Shown here in pieces: positions 36,140-46,211 of a stretch of DNA of 49,821 bases. The first letter of the stretch is position 1. Each line of letters starts with the position of its first letter. The notes below the pieces were generated by a model that was not told the origin of the DNA, made no database searches, and saw only the letters and a program-made list of their open reading frames with translations. The translations under genes and the position numbers were made by a program. The DNA comes from Chitinophagaceae bacterium. Its GTDB lineage: Bacteria; Bacteroidota; Bacteroidia; Chitinophagales; Chitinophagaceae. The DNA lies in the NCBI GenBank assembly GCA_947372235.1, contig CANBSW010000011.1:1-49821 (forward strand). Direction: 5' to 3'.

Positions 36140-37306
36140 ATGAACCGTAAACTCAGAATGGGAATGGTAGGCGGAGGCAAAGATGCCTTTATTGGTGCCA
36201 TCCATCGTTTGGCCGCCAATATGGATGGCCTCATCGAAATCGTTTGTGGTGCGTTAAGCATCAACCCGGAAATAGCAAAAGCCTCAGGCGAAATGTTATT
36301 CCTTCCAGCAGACAGAACCTATCTTACCTATGATGAAATGATCACCAAAGAAAGCCAGCTGCCAGCTGATATGCGTATGGATTTTGTAACCATCGTTACG
36401 CCCAACTTCGCACACTTTGCTCCCGCAATGATGGCATTGGATCATGGATTTAATGTGGTGATAGAAAAGCCGATGACATTTACTTTGGACGAAGCCAAAC
36501 TATTAAAACAAAAAGTAGAAGAAACAGGGTTAACACTTTGTTTAACCCATACCTATTCCGGCTACCCAATGGTTAAACAGGCCAAAGCCATGGTGCAGGG
36601 TGGTGTGTTTGGAAAGATCAGAAAAGTGTGGGTAGAATATCCGCAGGGCTGGTTAAGCAAACTGAGCGAAAGAGAAGGCAATGCACAGGCAGCCTGGAGA
36701 ACCGATCCAAAAAAATCAGGTAAAGCGGGTTGCATGGGAGATATTGGAACACATGCCGCACATTTATCTGAATATATTACCGGATCAAAAATTACCCATC
36801 TCTGTGCCGATTTAAATGCAATGGTAGAAGGACGTTTACTGGATGATGATGGTAATGTATTATTGAAATTTGATAACGGTGCTGCCGGTGTATTAATGGC
36901 ATCGCAAGTTGCCGCAGGGGAAGAGAATGCTTTAAAGATCCGCATCTATGGCGAAAAAGGCGGACTTGAATGGGCACAACACGAACCCAATACTTTATTA
37001 GTTAAATGGCTTGATCAACCCACACAAATTTTACGCGCCGGCGGAAATTATGGCGACAGGTTATCAAGTTTTGCCACACATAATTGTCGCACTCCGGGCG
37101 GTCACCCCGAAGGTTATCTGGAAGCATTCGGAAATATCTACCGCAATTTTGCTCTAACCCTTTCTGCGAAAATTGATGGCACTACACCAACAGCAGAAAT
37201 GCTCGACTTCCCTTCTTTCGAAGATGGAATCAGGGGAATGGCATTTATTGATAATGTGGTGGCCTCAGGGCAATCGGAGTTGAAGTGGACGAAGTATGAG
37301 TTGTAG
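36140..37306 (+). CDS. Gfo/Idh/MocA family oxidoreductase
   Basis: MGMVGGGKDAFIGAIHR; VVIEKPMTFTLDEAKLLK. Confidence 0.92.
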   Translation: MNRKLRMGMVGGGKDAFIGAIHRLAANMDGLIEIVCGALSINPEIAKASGEMLFLPADRTYLTYDEMITKESQLPADMRMDFVTIVTPNFAHFAPAMMALDHGFNVVIEKPMTFTLDEAKLLKQKVEETGLTLCLTHTYSGYPMVKQAKAMVQGGVFGKIRKVWVEYPQGWLSKLSEREGNAQAAWRTDPKKSGKAGCMGDIGTHAAHLSEYITGSKITHLCADLNAMVEGRLLDDDGNVLLKFDNGAAGVLMASQVAAGEENALKIRIYGEKGGLEWAQHEPNTLLVKWLDQPTQILRAGGNYGDRLSSFATHNCRTPGGHPEGYLEAFGNIYRNFALTLSAKIDGTTPTAEMLDFPSFEDGIRGMAFIDNVVASGQSELKWTKYEL

Positions 37307-37463
37307 ACGTCATTGTGAGGCACGAAGCAATCTGTGCCTCAATATTCAGACATCCAGCAATACTAATAGTTTGCTTTTTAAATTTTTGATATTTTGGATC
37401 GTATAAAAATTACATACCCAAGTTATTAGGGACACAGATTGCTTCGTGCCTCGCAATGACGAC
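37307..37463. repeat. CGTCATTGCGAGG...GAAGCAATCTGTG inverted repeat starting at the stop codon
   Basis: acgtcattgtgaggcacgaagcaatctgtg... / ...cacagattgcttcgtgcctcgcaatgacg. Confidence 0.9.
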
Positions 37464-37477
37464 TTAAAAGAAATAAT

Positions 37478-38533
37478 ATGACCACCATCAAAGGCCCCGG
37501 CATCTTCCTCGCTCAGTTTATGGGAGATACGGCTCCGTTCAATTCGCTTGGTTCCATTTGTAAATGGGCGGCATCGCTTGGTTTTACAGGTGTGCAGATC
37601 CCTACCTGGGATAGCCGCTGTATTGATCTGCAAAAAGCTGCCGAAAGTAAAACCTATGCCGATGAAATCAAAGGCATTGTAAATGCAACGGGTTTAGAAA
37701 TTACAGAATTGTCTACGCATCTACAAGGACAATTGGTTGCAGTAAATCCTGCGTATGATGCATTGTTTGATGGATTTGCGCCGGAGAATGTTCGCAACAA
37801 TCCCAAAGCCAGAACAGCATGGGCGGTACAACAATTGGAATATGCAGCAAAAGCTTCACGTAATTTAGGGTTGGATGCACATGCTACTTTTAGCGGTGCA
37901 TTATTATGGCATACCGTTTACCCATGGCCACAACGCCCGGCAGGTTTGGTAGAAACCGGTTTTACAGAACTGGCCAAACGCTGGTTACCTATTTTAAATG
38001 TGTTTGATGAACAGGGTGTGGATCTTTGTTATGAAATTCATCCCGGTGAAGATTTGCATGATGGCGTTACTTATGAAATGTTCTTAGCCAAAGTAAACAA
38101 CCACAAACGCGCTTGTCTTCTTTACGATCCATCGCATTTTGTTTTGCAGTGCCTTGATTATCTCACTTATATCGATCATTACCATGAGCGAATTAAAATG
38201 TTTCATGTAAAAGATGCAGAGTTCAATCCTACCGGAAAACAGGGCGTGTATGGCGGTTTCCAAAATTGGGTAGACCGCGCGGGCCGTTTCCGTTCTTTGG
38301 GTGATGGACAGGTAGATTTCAAATCTATCTTCAGCAAACTGTCTGCTTATGATTATAAAGGATGGGCTGTGCTGGAATGGGAATGTGCTATTAAAGATGC
38401 GGCAACAGGCGCAGCAGAAGGCGCACCGTTTATTAAACAACACATCATTAAAGTAACCGAAAAAGCATTTGATGATTTTGCCGGAACCGGTTCGGATGAA
38501 AATTTTAATCGCCGTATTTTAGGAATTGATTAA
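37478..38533 (+). CDS. Sugar phosphate isomerase/epimerase (TIM barrel)
   Basis: LCYEIHPGEDLHDGVTYE; LLYDPSHFVLQ; MFHVKDAEF. Confidence 0.9.
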   Translation: MTTIKGPGIFLAQFMGDTAPFNSLGSICKWAASLGFTGVQIPTWDSRCIDLQKAAESKTYADEIKGIVNATGLEITELSTHLQGQLVAVNPAYDALFDGFAPENVRNNPKARTAWAVQQLEYAAKASRNLGLDAHATFSGALLWHTVYPWPQRPAGLVETGFTELAKRWLPILNVFDEQGVDLCYEIHPGEDLHDGVTYEMFLAKVNNHKRACLLYDPSHFVLQCLDYLTYIDHYHERIKMFHVKDAEFNPTGKQGVYGGFQNWVDRAGRFRSLGDGQVDFKSIFSKLSAYDYKGWAVLEWECAIKDAATGAAEGAPFIKQHIIKVTEKAFDDFAGTGSDENFNRRILGID

Positions 38534-38648
38534 TAACTTCGGTTGATTGATAGACAACAGTCGGCAGTACACAGACCAAAGTAAACGAACTGTGGACCGT
38601 GGACCAAAAACTACTTATACCTATTCGTAACACTAAAAAACAATTGCT

Positions 38649-39038
38649 TTGAAAAAGTACTACGTAGCCATCGCATTAATGGCATTTATTGGCGCCTGTG
38701 GCGGAAACAATGATAAGAAAGATGAAAAAGCGGTAACTCCTGCTGCAACAACTTCTGTACTTAGTTCAAATCCTGATTACCAGAAAGGATTGGAACTTAT
38801 CGCCAAATCAGATTGCTTAACCTGTCATAAAGTAAGCGAGAAAGTAACCGGCCCGGCTTACAAAGATGTAGCAGCCAAATATGAGAATACAGACGAGAAT
38901 GTTACATTACTTGCAGGTAAGGTAATCAAAGGGGGCTCAGGAGTTTGTGGCGCCATTCCAATGACACCACATGCAGCTTTAAGTGAAGCAGATGCCAAAC
39001 AAATGGTGAAATATATTCTCTTACTCCGTAATAAATAA
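38649..39038 (+). CDS. Cytochrome c class I, lipoprotein
   Basis: MAFIGACGG lipobox; CLTCHK heme motif; distal Met in IPMTPHAAL. Confidence 0.88.
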   Translation: MKKYYVAIALMAFIGACGGNNDKKDEKAVTPAATTSVLSSNPDYQKGLELIAKSDCLTCHKVSEKVTGPAYKDVAAKYENTDENVTLLAGKVIKGGSGVCGAIPMTPHAALSEADAKQMVKYILLLRNK

Positions 39039-39047
39039 AAACAACCC

Positions 39048-39767
39048 ATGCGATCATTAACCGTTTCCCTGATGTTAGCCTTTGCTTTGATGTCATTCAC
39101 ATCAGGTAAAAAAATCAATCCATCAATAACTGTTCAAAAAGGCTTTACTTCCTTGTTTGACGGAAAAACCCTGAAAGGATGGCATACCTATGGCAACAGA
39201 CCGGTAACACCTAATGTGATGGTTGAAGATGGTGTGATCTTCCTGAATGGTTCTAACCATGAGGGTATGCTGAAGGGCCGCTCCAATGATCTGGTGAGTG
39301 ATAAGGAATATGAAAATTTTCACTTTAAAATAGATTGGAAAATATCTGCCAAAGGAAACAGTGGCATTATTTTCTGGGCGCAGGAAGACAGCACCAAATA
39401 CAAGGAAACCTACCACACCGGTCCTGAAATGCAGGTATTGGATAATGATGGGCATAGCGACGGAAAGATCATCAAACACCGTGCAGGTAATTTGTATGAT
39501 ATGATTGCCGGCACCGAAGGAGTAGTAAAACCCGTTGGTGAATGGAACACTGCAGAGATCATCAGTAACAAAGGAAAACTGGATTTAGTACTGAATGGTG
39601 TAACCGTAGTATCAACTACTTATGGCGATGATAACTGGAAGCAGATGGTTGCCGGAAGTAAGTTTAAACAATGGCCCGATTTTGGAACCGTTTTCAAAGG
39701 CCATTTTGCTTTACAGAACCATGGTAATGATGTGTGGTTCAGAAATATTATGATCAAGAAATTGTAA
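39048..39767 (+). CDS. DUF1080 (3-keto-disaccharide hydrolase) domain protein, secreted
   Basis: FTSLFDGKTLKGWHTYG; GNSGIIFWAQED; GPEMQVLDNDGHSDGK; FALQNHGNDVWFRNIMIKKL. Confidence 0.92.
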   Translation: MRSLTVSLMLAFALMSFTSGKKINPSITVQKGFTSLFDGKTLKGWHTYGNRPVTPNVMVEDGVIFLNGSNHEGMLKGRSNDLVSDKEYENFHFKIDWKISAKGNSGIIFWAQEDSTKYKETYHTGPEMQVLDNDGHSDGKIIKHRAGNLYDMIAGTEGVVKPVGEWNTAEIISNKGKLDLVLNGVTVVSTTYGDDNWKQMVAGSKFKQWPDFGTVFKGHFALQNHGNDVWFRNIMIKKL

Positions 39768-39780
39768 GGATATAAATTTT

Positions 39781-39818
39781 AAAAAAAAGCCATCTTAATT
39801 AACGAGATGGCTTTTTTT
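39781..39818. terminator. Bidirectional terminator hairpin
   Basis: aaaaaaaagccatct taattaacg agatggcttttttt. Confidence 0.88.
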
Positions 39819-39871
39819 ATTGAATTCTGTTTTTTATTTTGTTTCAGAATCCTCTGCGATTTTCTTCGCAC

Positions 39872-39919
39872 CTCATGTTCTCTGCGGCTGGAAGAGTTGT
39901 CAACCGCAGAGAACATGAG
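39872..39919. repeat. Inverted repeat CTCATGTTCTCTGCGG / CCGCAGAGAACATGAG
   Basis: 16-bp perfect arms upstream of the DUF1801 gene. Confidence 0.85.
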
Positions 39920-39951
39920 TAAAAGAGTTGGCGCAGAGAAAAATAAAATAT

Positions 39952-40566
39952 ATGCCAAAAACAGATCCAAGAGTAGATGCCTACATCACAAAAGCTGAAC
40001 TTTTTGCACAACCTATTCTGCAACATATCCGCAAACTGGTACATAAAGCTTATCCCGAAATAGAAGAAACCATTAAATGGAGTTTCCCTCATTTTGAACA
40101 TAAGGGAACCGTTTGCAGTATGGCATCATTTAAACAACATTGTGCATTTGGTTTCTGGAAAGCATCCATCATGAAAGATCCGGAAAGCATTTTGGAAATC
40201 AAAGACAGAGAAGCCATGGGGCATTTTAACAGGATCACTTCGGTAAAAGATCTTCCATCAGATAAAATACTCATCGCTTATATCAAAGAAGCCGTAAGAT
40301 TGAATGAAGAGAATATCAAACTTCCCTCTAAACCAAAAGCGCCTGCAAAAAAAGAAATGCCTATGCCTCTTGAGCTGGCCGCTGCATTAAAGAAAAACAA
40401 AAAAGCGACTGCTACTTTTGAACAGTTCAGCGCCAGTCATAAAAACGAATACATCGAATGGATCACCGAAGCCAAAACAGAAGAAACCAGAAACAAAAGA
40501 ACCGCCACTGCCATTGAATGGTTAACCGAAGGAAAACCGAGGCACTGGAAATACCAGCAAAAATGA
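39952..40566 (+). CDS. DUF1801 / YdeI-OmdA family protein
   Basis: IKWSFPHFEHKGTVCSMASFKQHCAFGFWK; C-terminal YIEWITEAKTEETRNKRTATAIEWLTEGK. Confidence 0.85.
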   Translation: MPKTDPRVDAYITKAELFAQPILQHIRKLVHKAYPEIEETIKWSFPHFEHKGTVCSMASFKQHCAFGFWKASIMKDPESILEIKDREAMGHFNRITSVKDLPSDKILIAYIKEAVRLNEENIKLPSKPKAPAKKEMPMPLELAAALKKNKKATATFEQFSASHKNEYIEWITEAKTEETRNKRTATAIEWLTEGKPRHWKYQQK

Positions 40567-40606
40567 TTGCTCAAGAAACTGGTTGCCGTTGCTGATCGTG
40601 TTTTTT

Positions 40607-40653
40607 GCCACAGATTCACAGATTTTCTCCGTACAATCAGTGAATCTGTGGCG
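40607..40653. repeat. Inverted repeat GCCACAGATTCACAGAT / ATCAGTGAATCTGTGGC
   Basis: Near-perfect palindromic arms. Confidence 0.8.
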
Positions 40654-40727
40654 ATTTTATTTTTGATGAACAGTTCTGACTATCCGATCAGCAACATTTT
40701 ATTAAGCCTATTACCTAATTTCGCTGC

Positions 40728-41174
40728 ATGATAGAATATGATGATATCTATTTCATGCAACAGGCATTAAAAGAAGCCGTACTTGCCTATGAAGAAGATG
40801 AAGTTCCGGTTGGTGCAGTAGTAGTGATCAATAATAAGATCATCTCCCGCGGACATAACCAGGTAGAACTGTTAACAGATGCCACTGCTCATGCAGAGAT
40901 CCTCGCTCTCACCTCAGCCTTTAATTTTCTCGGTGCCAAATATTTACCCGATGCCACATTATATGTAACCGTAGAACCCTGCCTCATGTGTTGCGGCGCC
41001 CTTTACTGGAGCAAGATCGGGCGCATTGTTTATGGAACCTCTGATGAAAAAAATGGCTTTCAACACATTACCAGAGAAAACTGGCCATTCCACCCTAAAA
41101 CAGAACTGGTAAAAGGAGTTTTGAAAGATGAATGCGCACAGTTGATGCGATCGTTTTTTAAGAGCAAGAGATGA
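40728..41174 (+). CDS. tadA: tRNA adenosine(34) deaminase / nucleoside deaminase
   Basis: HAEILAL; PCLMCCGAL; MQQALKEAVLAYEEDEVPVGAVVV. Confidence 0.9.
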   Translation: MIEYDDIYFMQQALKEAVLAYEEDEVPVGAVVVINNKIISRGHNQVELLTDATAHAEILALTSAFNFLGAKYLPDATLYVTVEPCLMCCGALYWSKIGRIVYGTSDEKNGFQHITRENWPFHPKTELVKGVLKDECAQLMRSFFKSKR

Positions 41175-41270
41175 GGTTTCAATTAAAAATTAAGAATTGA
41201 ATTAATAATTGCCCTTTTTCGATTTCAGAAACAAATCCCGCACCTTCATCCGTTATCCATATAACAGTAG

Positions 41271-41278
41271 TAAATTTG
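41271..41278 (+). promoter_or_regulatory. TAAATTTG -7 element upstream of sod
   Basis: TAnnTTTG match. Confidence 0.4.
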
Positions 41279-41315
41279 ATTTCTACAATAATTTCAAATC
41301 TTAAATCAATAAAAA

Positions 41316-41921
41316 ATGTCATTTACCCTTGCTCCTTTACCGTATGCTCATGAAGCATTAGAACCACATATCGATACAACAACCATGCAGATCCACCATG
41401 GTAAGCACCATCAGGCTTATGTTGACAATTTGAACAAAGCCGTTGCCGGTACCCCTAACGAAGGAAAATCACTGGCTGAACTGGTTGCAATAGCTGGTTC
41501 TATCAGTCCTGCCGTACGTAACAACGGTGGTGGCCATTGGAACCATACTTTTTTCTGGGAAAGCCTTGCCCCTAATGCAGGTGGCGCACCAACAGGTGCT
41601 TTGGCTGATGCCATTACCGCTGCTTTTGGATCATTTGATGCATTCAAAGAAAAATTTGCCGCAGCTGGTATGACACGTTTTGGAAGTGGCTGGGCCTGGT
41701 TATTAGTGAAAGATGGTAAACTCGAAGTATCCTCAACTCCTAATCAAGACAATCCTTTAATGGATGTTGCTGAAGTAAAAGGTTCACCCATTTTAGGTGC
41801 CGATGTTTGGGAACATGCTTACTACCTCAAATACCAGAACCGCCGCGCTGATTATTTAGCTGCTTTCTGGAATGTAGTTAACTGGACAAAAGTTGCTGAG
41901 CGTTTTAACGCTTCAAAATAA
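41316..41921 (+). CDS. Superoxide dismutase (Fe/Mn family)
   Basis: [57 protein letters not shown]. Confidence 0.95.
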   Translation: MSFTLAPLPYAHEALEPHIDTTTMQIHHGKHHQAYVDNLNKAVAGTPNEGKSLAELVAIAGSISPAVRNNGGGHWNHTFFWESLAPNAGGAPTGALADAITAAFGSFDAFKEKFAAAGMTRFGSGWAWLLVKDGKLEVSSTPNQDNPLMDVAEVKGSPILGADVWEHAYYLKYQNRRADYLAAFWNVVNWTKVAERFNASK

Positions 41922-41949
41922 ACACTCTGAAAAAATAGTATTATTTTAG

Positions 41950-41973
41950 GTCCCGCTTCGGCGGGACTTTTTA
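41950..41973 (+). terminator. Rho-independent terminator after sod
   Basis: gtcccgc ttcg gcgggac + T-run. Confidence 0.9.
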
Positions 41974-41997
41974 TTGTCCTTACCAAAAACTGTTTAC

Positions 41998-42591
41998 ATG
42001 AAACAACTACTTGCCTGTTTTGCTGCCATTGTTTTATTGATCTCCTGCTCCGACAAAAAAATGGTGGTGATGAGTAAGGGACCTGCAGACGTAAATACTG
42101 ATAATAAAACCATCACAGCCAAAGACGGATCTGGCCACGAAGAAAAAGAAGTAACACTGGGTGGCGGTAAAGTTGTTTTCAAACTAAACACACCTGCCGG
42201 AGAAGCCATGGTTGAATTGCTGGAGAACGGTTTGTATATAGTGAATGTAAAAAATGATACGATTATTGGCAGCTATGTAAAATACGGCGATCCCAAACTG
42301 GCACAGAATGTAATAACACAGGATAACCTGAAAAAACAACTGGACTCTTTACAGTTATTATCAGAAGGAAAAAATGTAAGTGACGCCAACCGTAATTTTT
42401 TCATCCTGCCCAACAAAGCAGCAAAGATTAGTAACAATACCAAATCAATGATCGTTGGGCCTTACCACAGAATGACCTCTGCTGAAAAAGAAGATGGCAA
42501 AGATCCTGAAGTGTATCGTTTCTACAGTATCAAAGAAATTCGTGAAATGATATTGAAACTACAGGTGTTAACTACGCCTAAGAAAGTATAG
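41998..42591 (+). CDS. Putative lipoprotein, unknown function
   Basis: MKQLLACFAAIVLLISCSDKK lipobox. Confidence 0.6.
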   Translation: MKQLLACFAAIVLLISCSDKKMVVMSKGPADVNTDNKTITAKDGSGHEEKEVTLGGGKVVFKLNTPAGEAMVELLENGLYIVNVKNDTIIGSYVKYGDPKLAQNVITQDNLKKQLDSLQLLSEGKNVSDANRNFFILPNKAAKISNNTKSMIVGPYHRMTSAEKEDGKDPEVYRFYSIKEIREMILKLQVLTTPKKV

Positions 42592-42615
42592 AAGAAGTTT
42601 TTTTATATATTTTTT

Positions 42616-42667
42616 AGCCGCAGGTTCGCAGATTATTTTTTGAAAAGAAATCTGCGAATCTGCGGCT
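42616..42667. repeat. Inverted repeat AGCCGCAGGTTCGCAGAT / ATCTGCGAATCTGCGGCT
   Basis: Near-perfect 18-bp arms. Confidence 0.85.
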
Positions 42668-42700
42668 TTTATTTTCCAATCAAAATCAATCTTAAAAAAA

Positions 42701-42973
42701 TCACGGCACCGGATCATACCCGTGACCACCACCCGGCCTGCAACGGCTGATGCGTTTGGCAGAGAGCCATCCACCTTTTACTATTCCATGCTTTTTCAAT
42801 GCCTCCACCGCATATTGCGAACAGGTAGGCGTAAACCGGCACTTGGGTCCAATGGCAGGAGAGATCACATACTGGTAAATTTTGATCAGAAAAATAAACG
42901 GATAACTGATCAGAATGAACAGCCATCTGAAAAATATTTCAAAAGGGTTTTCTATGGGCTCTTTATCTATCAA
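42701..42973 (-). CDS. yidD: Membrane protein insertion efficiency factor
   Basis: [53 protein letters not shown]. Confidence 0.96.
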   Translation of the reverse strand: MIDKEPIENPFEIFFRWLFILISYPFIFLIKIYQYVISPAIGPKCRFTPTCSQYAVEALKKHGIVKGGWLSAKRISRCRPGGGHGYDPVP

Positions 42974-43352
42974 TATTTTCCTCCAGTCTTTTTAATGCAG
43001 CCTGCATTTTTTCTGTAAGCAAAACATACTCAGGTAATTCTTTGCCAATGTATAAAAAGAAAACAGCCATCTGTTTTTGTTTGGTTTCTACCAATGCATT
43101 CAACGACAGTTTATTCAAACGATAACTCTCACGTAATAATCTTTTGATGCGGTTTCTGTCTGTTGCTTTTTTAAAATTACGTGCACTAACACCCACTCCC
43201 ACTTTTACCGGATGATCCATGGTTTCGCTCATTGGCATATAAAACACTTTTACAGGAAATACAGAAAATGATTTCCCTTTCGCAAAAAGCTGTTCCAGTG
43301 CTTTGCGGCTTTTTAGTTTTTCTTTTTTATTGTATGAGAAAGTAGCGGCCAT
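42963..43352 (-). CDS. rnpA: Ribonuclease P protein component
   Basis: [45 protein letters not shown]. Confidence 0.94.
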   Translation of the reverse strand: MAATFSYNKKEKLKSRKALEQLFAKGKSFSVFPVKVFYMPMSETMDHPVKVGVGVSARNFKKATDRNRIKRLLRESYRLNKLSLNALVETKQKQMAVFFLYIGKELPEYVLLTEKMQAALKRLEENIDR

Positions 43353-43381
43353 TAATTAATTGGAATGAATACAGTAAGAAA

Positions 43382-43389
43382 CAAAGATA
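43382..43389 (-). promoter_or_regulatory. TATCTTTG -7 element upstream of rnpA
   Basis: CAAAGATA on + strand, 29 nt upstream of the rnpA start. Confidence 0.4.
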
Positions 43390-43457
43390 CTATGGTAGCC
43401 CTTACATTTAGCAATTGATCGTTTCAGAGTTTTGATATATGTTATTGTAAAAAAAAT

Positions 43458-43547
43458 TGAAACACATAGGGACACAGGTTAAAGAAAAGGGCATATAGAA
43501 AGATACTATGTGAATTTTTTTCTAACCTGTGTCCCTATATGTTTCAA
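43458..43547. repeat. Inverted repeat TTGAAACACATAGGGACACAGGTTA / TAACCTGTGTCCCTATATGTTTCAA
   Basis: 25-bp near-perfect arms 3' of the 802-aa gene. Confidence 0.88.
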
Positions 43548-43578
43548 AAAAATATTCGTCCTGCCGGTTTCCAGATCC

Positions 43579-45978
43579 TTATTCGATCTTCTTCTCCACC
43601 CTTATCAATTTACCCACTTCGTTCATTCCTTCCAACACCATAAATAAAGAAGATGATACATCATTATTATAAAAATGAATAATCGCTTTATGGTTGGTTT
43701 TATCTGTAAGCAAATACGGTTGCCAGTAAAGTGTAGTACGAAGATCGGCTGCTACGGGCTTTGCATTGGGTACAGAATAATCTGGTGAATAAAATTCTTT
43801 TACCGTTGTATACCCGGGTAGTTTTATTTTAGGCAATACAGACATTTTTTTAGTATCGATCTCATCGCCTTTCTTTAAATAAATGGCCAATGCGGCAGTA
43901 AGTGGTTCAAGTGGGTCCCTGCTATAAAATTTTATATAGGCAATATCTTCAATATTCAGGTTTTGGATTTCTGTATATGCCATTGCATCATTGGTATCAA
44001 AACGAAAAGGATGTTCATCAATATAGATCAGTTTCAGAGGATCCCGATTGTACATTAATCTCTTAAAACCACCGATCGTTCCACCGCGCGGATAGGCAAG
44101 AGATAATCCGGGCACTTTTCCAAGCAGGTAATTCATGATATCCCCTTTTGCATTTGCCATAGGATCATTCATCACATCAAAACTAAACACAGTGGCTCCT
44201 CCCCTGAAAGTACCGGAAGCATATTTCTCATCCATCAGATACATCGGGTCTGTTCTCCATTTCCGGCTCTTAACGGTAACATCATCAAGTTTGTATCCCT
44301 TGGCAGTAAAACCATCGGTAATTTTTTGAGAAAGAAATTTTGTGGCAGTTCCTCTTTCCATAACAGCGGGTACTGCAGTTGAATGATCCATCATCACTGG
44401 AACAAATGGCAGTTGTACCGTAGTTGGGGATGTGTTACTAAAACTCTTTCCAAAAAGAAGGCTCATTTCTTTGGCCGTTTTATTTTTTTGATTGAACTGA
44501 TACCATACTGTGATCGTATCATAATAAATAAATCCGCTTTTTGTAAATATTCCCTTGTCATTCGTAACTACCGTATAGAATTGTTTGGTTGAATCTTTTT
44601 GTTGCAGCATCAACGTTACAGACTGGCCTGATTGTATTAGTTTTTTATCATTCAAAACGGTTCCGGTTAATGGAATATAATCTTCATCAGCCGGTTTGAT
44701 TTGCGGCTGGTATCTTCTCCACCCGTTGGTTTGCATTACAAGGTCAAGGGCTTTCTTTTTTTCTGCATTTGTTCCGTTAAAATACCAGGCAGGCTCGTGC
44801 ACATAACCTTTAATATCATTCCCAAACAAAAGATCTGAATAAATATTGCCCGACAGGTTGTTGTTGAATTCTCCATCATACACAGATACGGAAAGATTGG
44901 CAGACAATGTATCGGGAACAGTGATCTCGATGGTATTTCTTTCCCGTATACCTGTTTTCTTTTCAAGGATATTTACCGATGCATCAAAACTGTAATTATT
45001 ATTATTGATAAAACTGATCCTCTCTGCCAATGGTTGTTCATTCCTATCAAACACAGTGATCTGCATGATCCCCGTTGGTAATTGTGACAAAGGAATTTTA
45101 CCCGATACCACCGGTGCTGCATCAATATTTATCTTTGCCGAATAAACGATCTTTTGCTGCAGATAGGCTACAACTTTTATGTCTGTTAACAAAGAATCTG
45201 TTGCCGGTTTCTGAATTACATAATATAGATGCTTATTCACTTCTTCTGCATGCAGTGTGATTCCGTTGTTAACCGCTTCAGGTAAAAATGTTTTTCTGAT
45301 CACATCTGTATTGTCAATCCATTCTGCATAATATTTTTCACCTGCATTGGGGGTGATGGAAAAAATGCCCATCCCATTGTGCATCTCCGCAATACTGTCT
45401 ACCATAACCCCATTATTATTCTTGATCACGGCTTTTACCGGGTAAGGCATCGCATTACTATACGTTGCTTTAAAAGCTACTCTGTTTTCTACGCCGTTGA
45501 TAAAACGTCCTCCCTCCGGAAAAAAATGAAGGTTTGTGGTAAAAATTGTATTTACCTGTACTGCCGTTTTCTTTTGGGTTAATACACGTATTGGTTTGGT
45601 ATAAATAAAATCAGTGTCTTTTTTACTCTCCGCTGTATATGCCCTGATAAAGAAGTTTACTCCGGTAGCCGTATCACTCAATTGTAAACTTCCATTACAA
45701 CTGGCATCAATGATGGGCAATACACTTCGTTGTATGATCACTCCTGTTTGATCAAATAATTCTGCATACAGATTTGTACTTCCGATAGCCGGAAAATATC
45801 CTTGTTGCAGGTATACCTTAAACCATATAGTTTCTCCCGGCAGATACACTTCTTTATCTGTATGGATATGAAGTTTTTCACGTGATACAAGATTAACCGT
45901 ATCCTGCTGCGCCATTACTGTTGAAAAGATGATCAGACTGATCGATAAAAGCAGTTGCTTTTTAGTGAGTGCACTCAT
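43579..45978 (-). CDS. Large secreted protein: macroglobulin (MG2)-like N-terminus plus TonB-plug-like region
   Basis: Signal peptide; REKLHIHTDKEVYLPGETIWFKVYLQQG (MG2-like); plug-like region MNYLLGKVPGLSLAYPRGGTIGGFKRLMYNRDPLKLIYIDEHPF. Confidence 0.7.
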   Translation of the reverse strand: MSALTKKQLLLSISLIIFSTVMAQQDTVNLVSREKLHIHTDKEVYLPGETIWFKVYLQQGYFPAIGSTNLYAELFDQTGVIIQRSVLPIIDASCNGSLQLSDTATGVNFFIRAYTAESKKDTDFIYTKPIRVLTQKKTAVQVNTIFTTNLHFFPEGGRFINGVENRVAFKATYSNAMPYPVKAVIKNNNGVMVDSIAEMHNGMGIFSITPNAGEKYYAEWIDNTDVIRKTFLPEAVNNGITLHAEEVNKHLYYVIQKPATDSLLTDIKVVAYLQQKIVYSAKINIDAAPVVSGKIPLSQLPTGIMQITVFDRNEQPLAERISFINNNNYSFDASVNILEKKTGIRERNTIEITVPDTLSANLSVSVYDGEFNNNLSGNIYSDLLFGNDIKGYVHEPAWYFNGTNAEKKKALDLVMQTNGWRRYQPQIKPADEDYIPLTGTVLNDKKLIQSGQSVTLMLQQKDSTKQFYTVVTNDKGIFTKSGFIYYDTITVWYQFNQKNKTAKEMSLLFGKSFSNTSPTTVQLPFVPVMMDHSTAVPAVMERGTATKFLSQKITDGFTAKGYKLDDVTVKSRKWRTDPMYLMDEKYASGTFRGGATVFSFDVMNDPMANAKGDIMNYLLGKVPGLSLAYPRGGTIGGFKRLMYNRDPLKLIYIDEHPFRFDTNDAMAYTEIQNLNIEDIAYIKFYSRDPLEPLTAALAIYLKKGDEIDTKKMSVLPKIKLPGYTTVKEFYSPDYSVPNAKPVAADLRTTLYWQPYLLTDKTNHKAIIHFYNNDVSSSLFMVLEGMNEVGKLIRVEKKIE

Positions 45979-46211
45979 ATCCCCCATTGGTGTTTTAAAA
46001 ATTTCGTATCGGCTTTAGCAGCGAAATACTGATTTAGTTATTTGATACATTTTTTAAGGGGGTGAAACGAGTTATAGAAACTCATTTGCTGCAATGAATA
46101 TAGTTAGATTTTGTTACAGACAAAAAATGCATCTTTATTTGACAATATGTTGAGTTTTATCAAAACGAATTTGTTTAAAAGAAATAGCATTAACAGATTA
46201 TTCCATTATTA

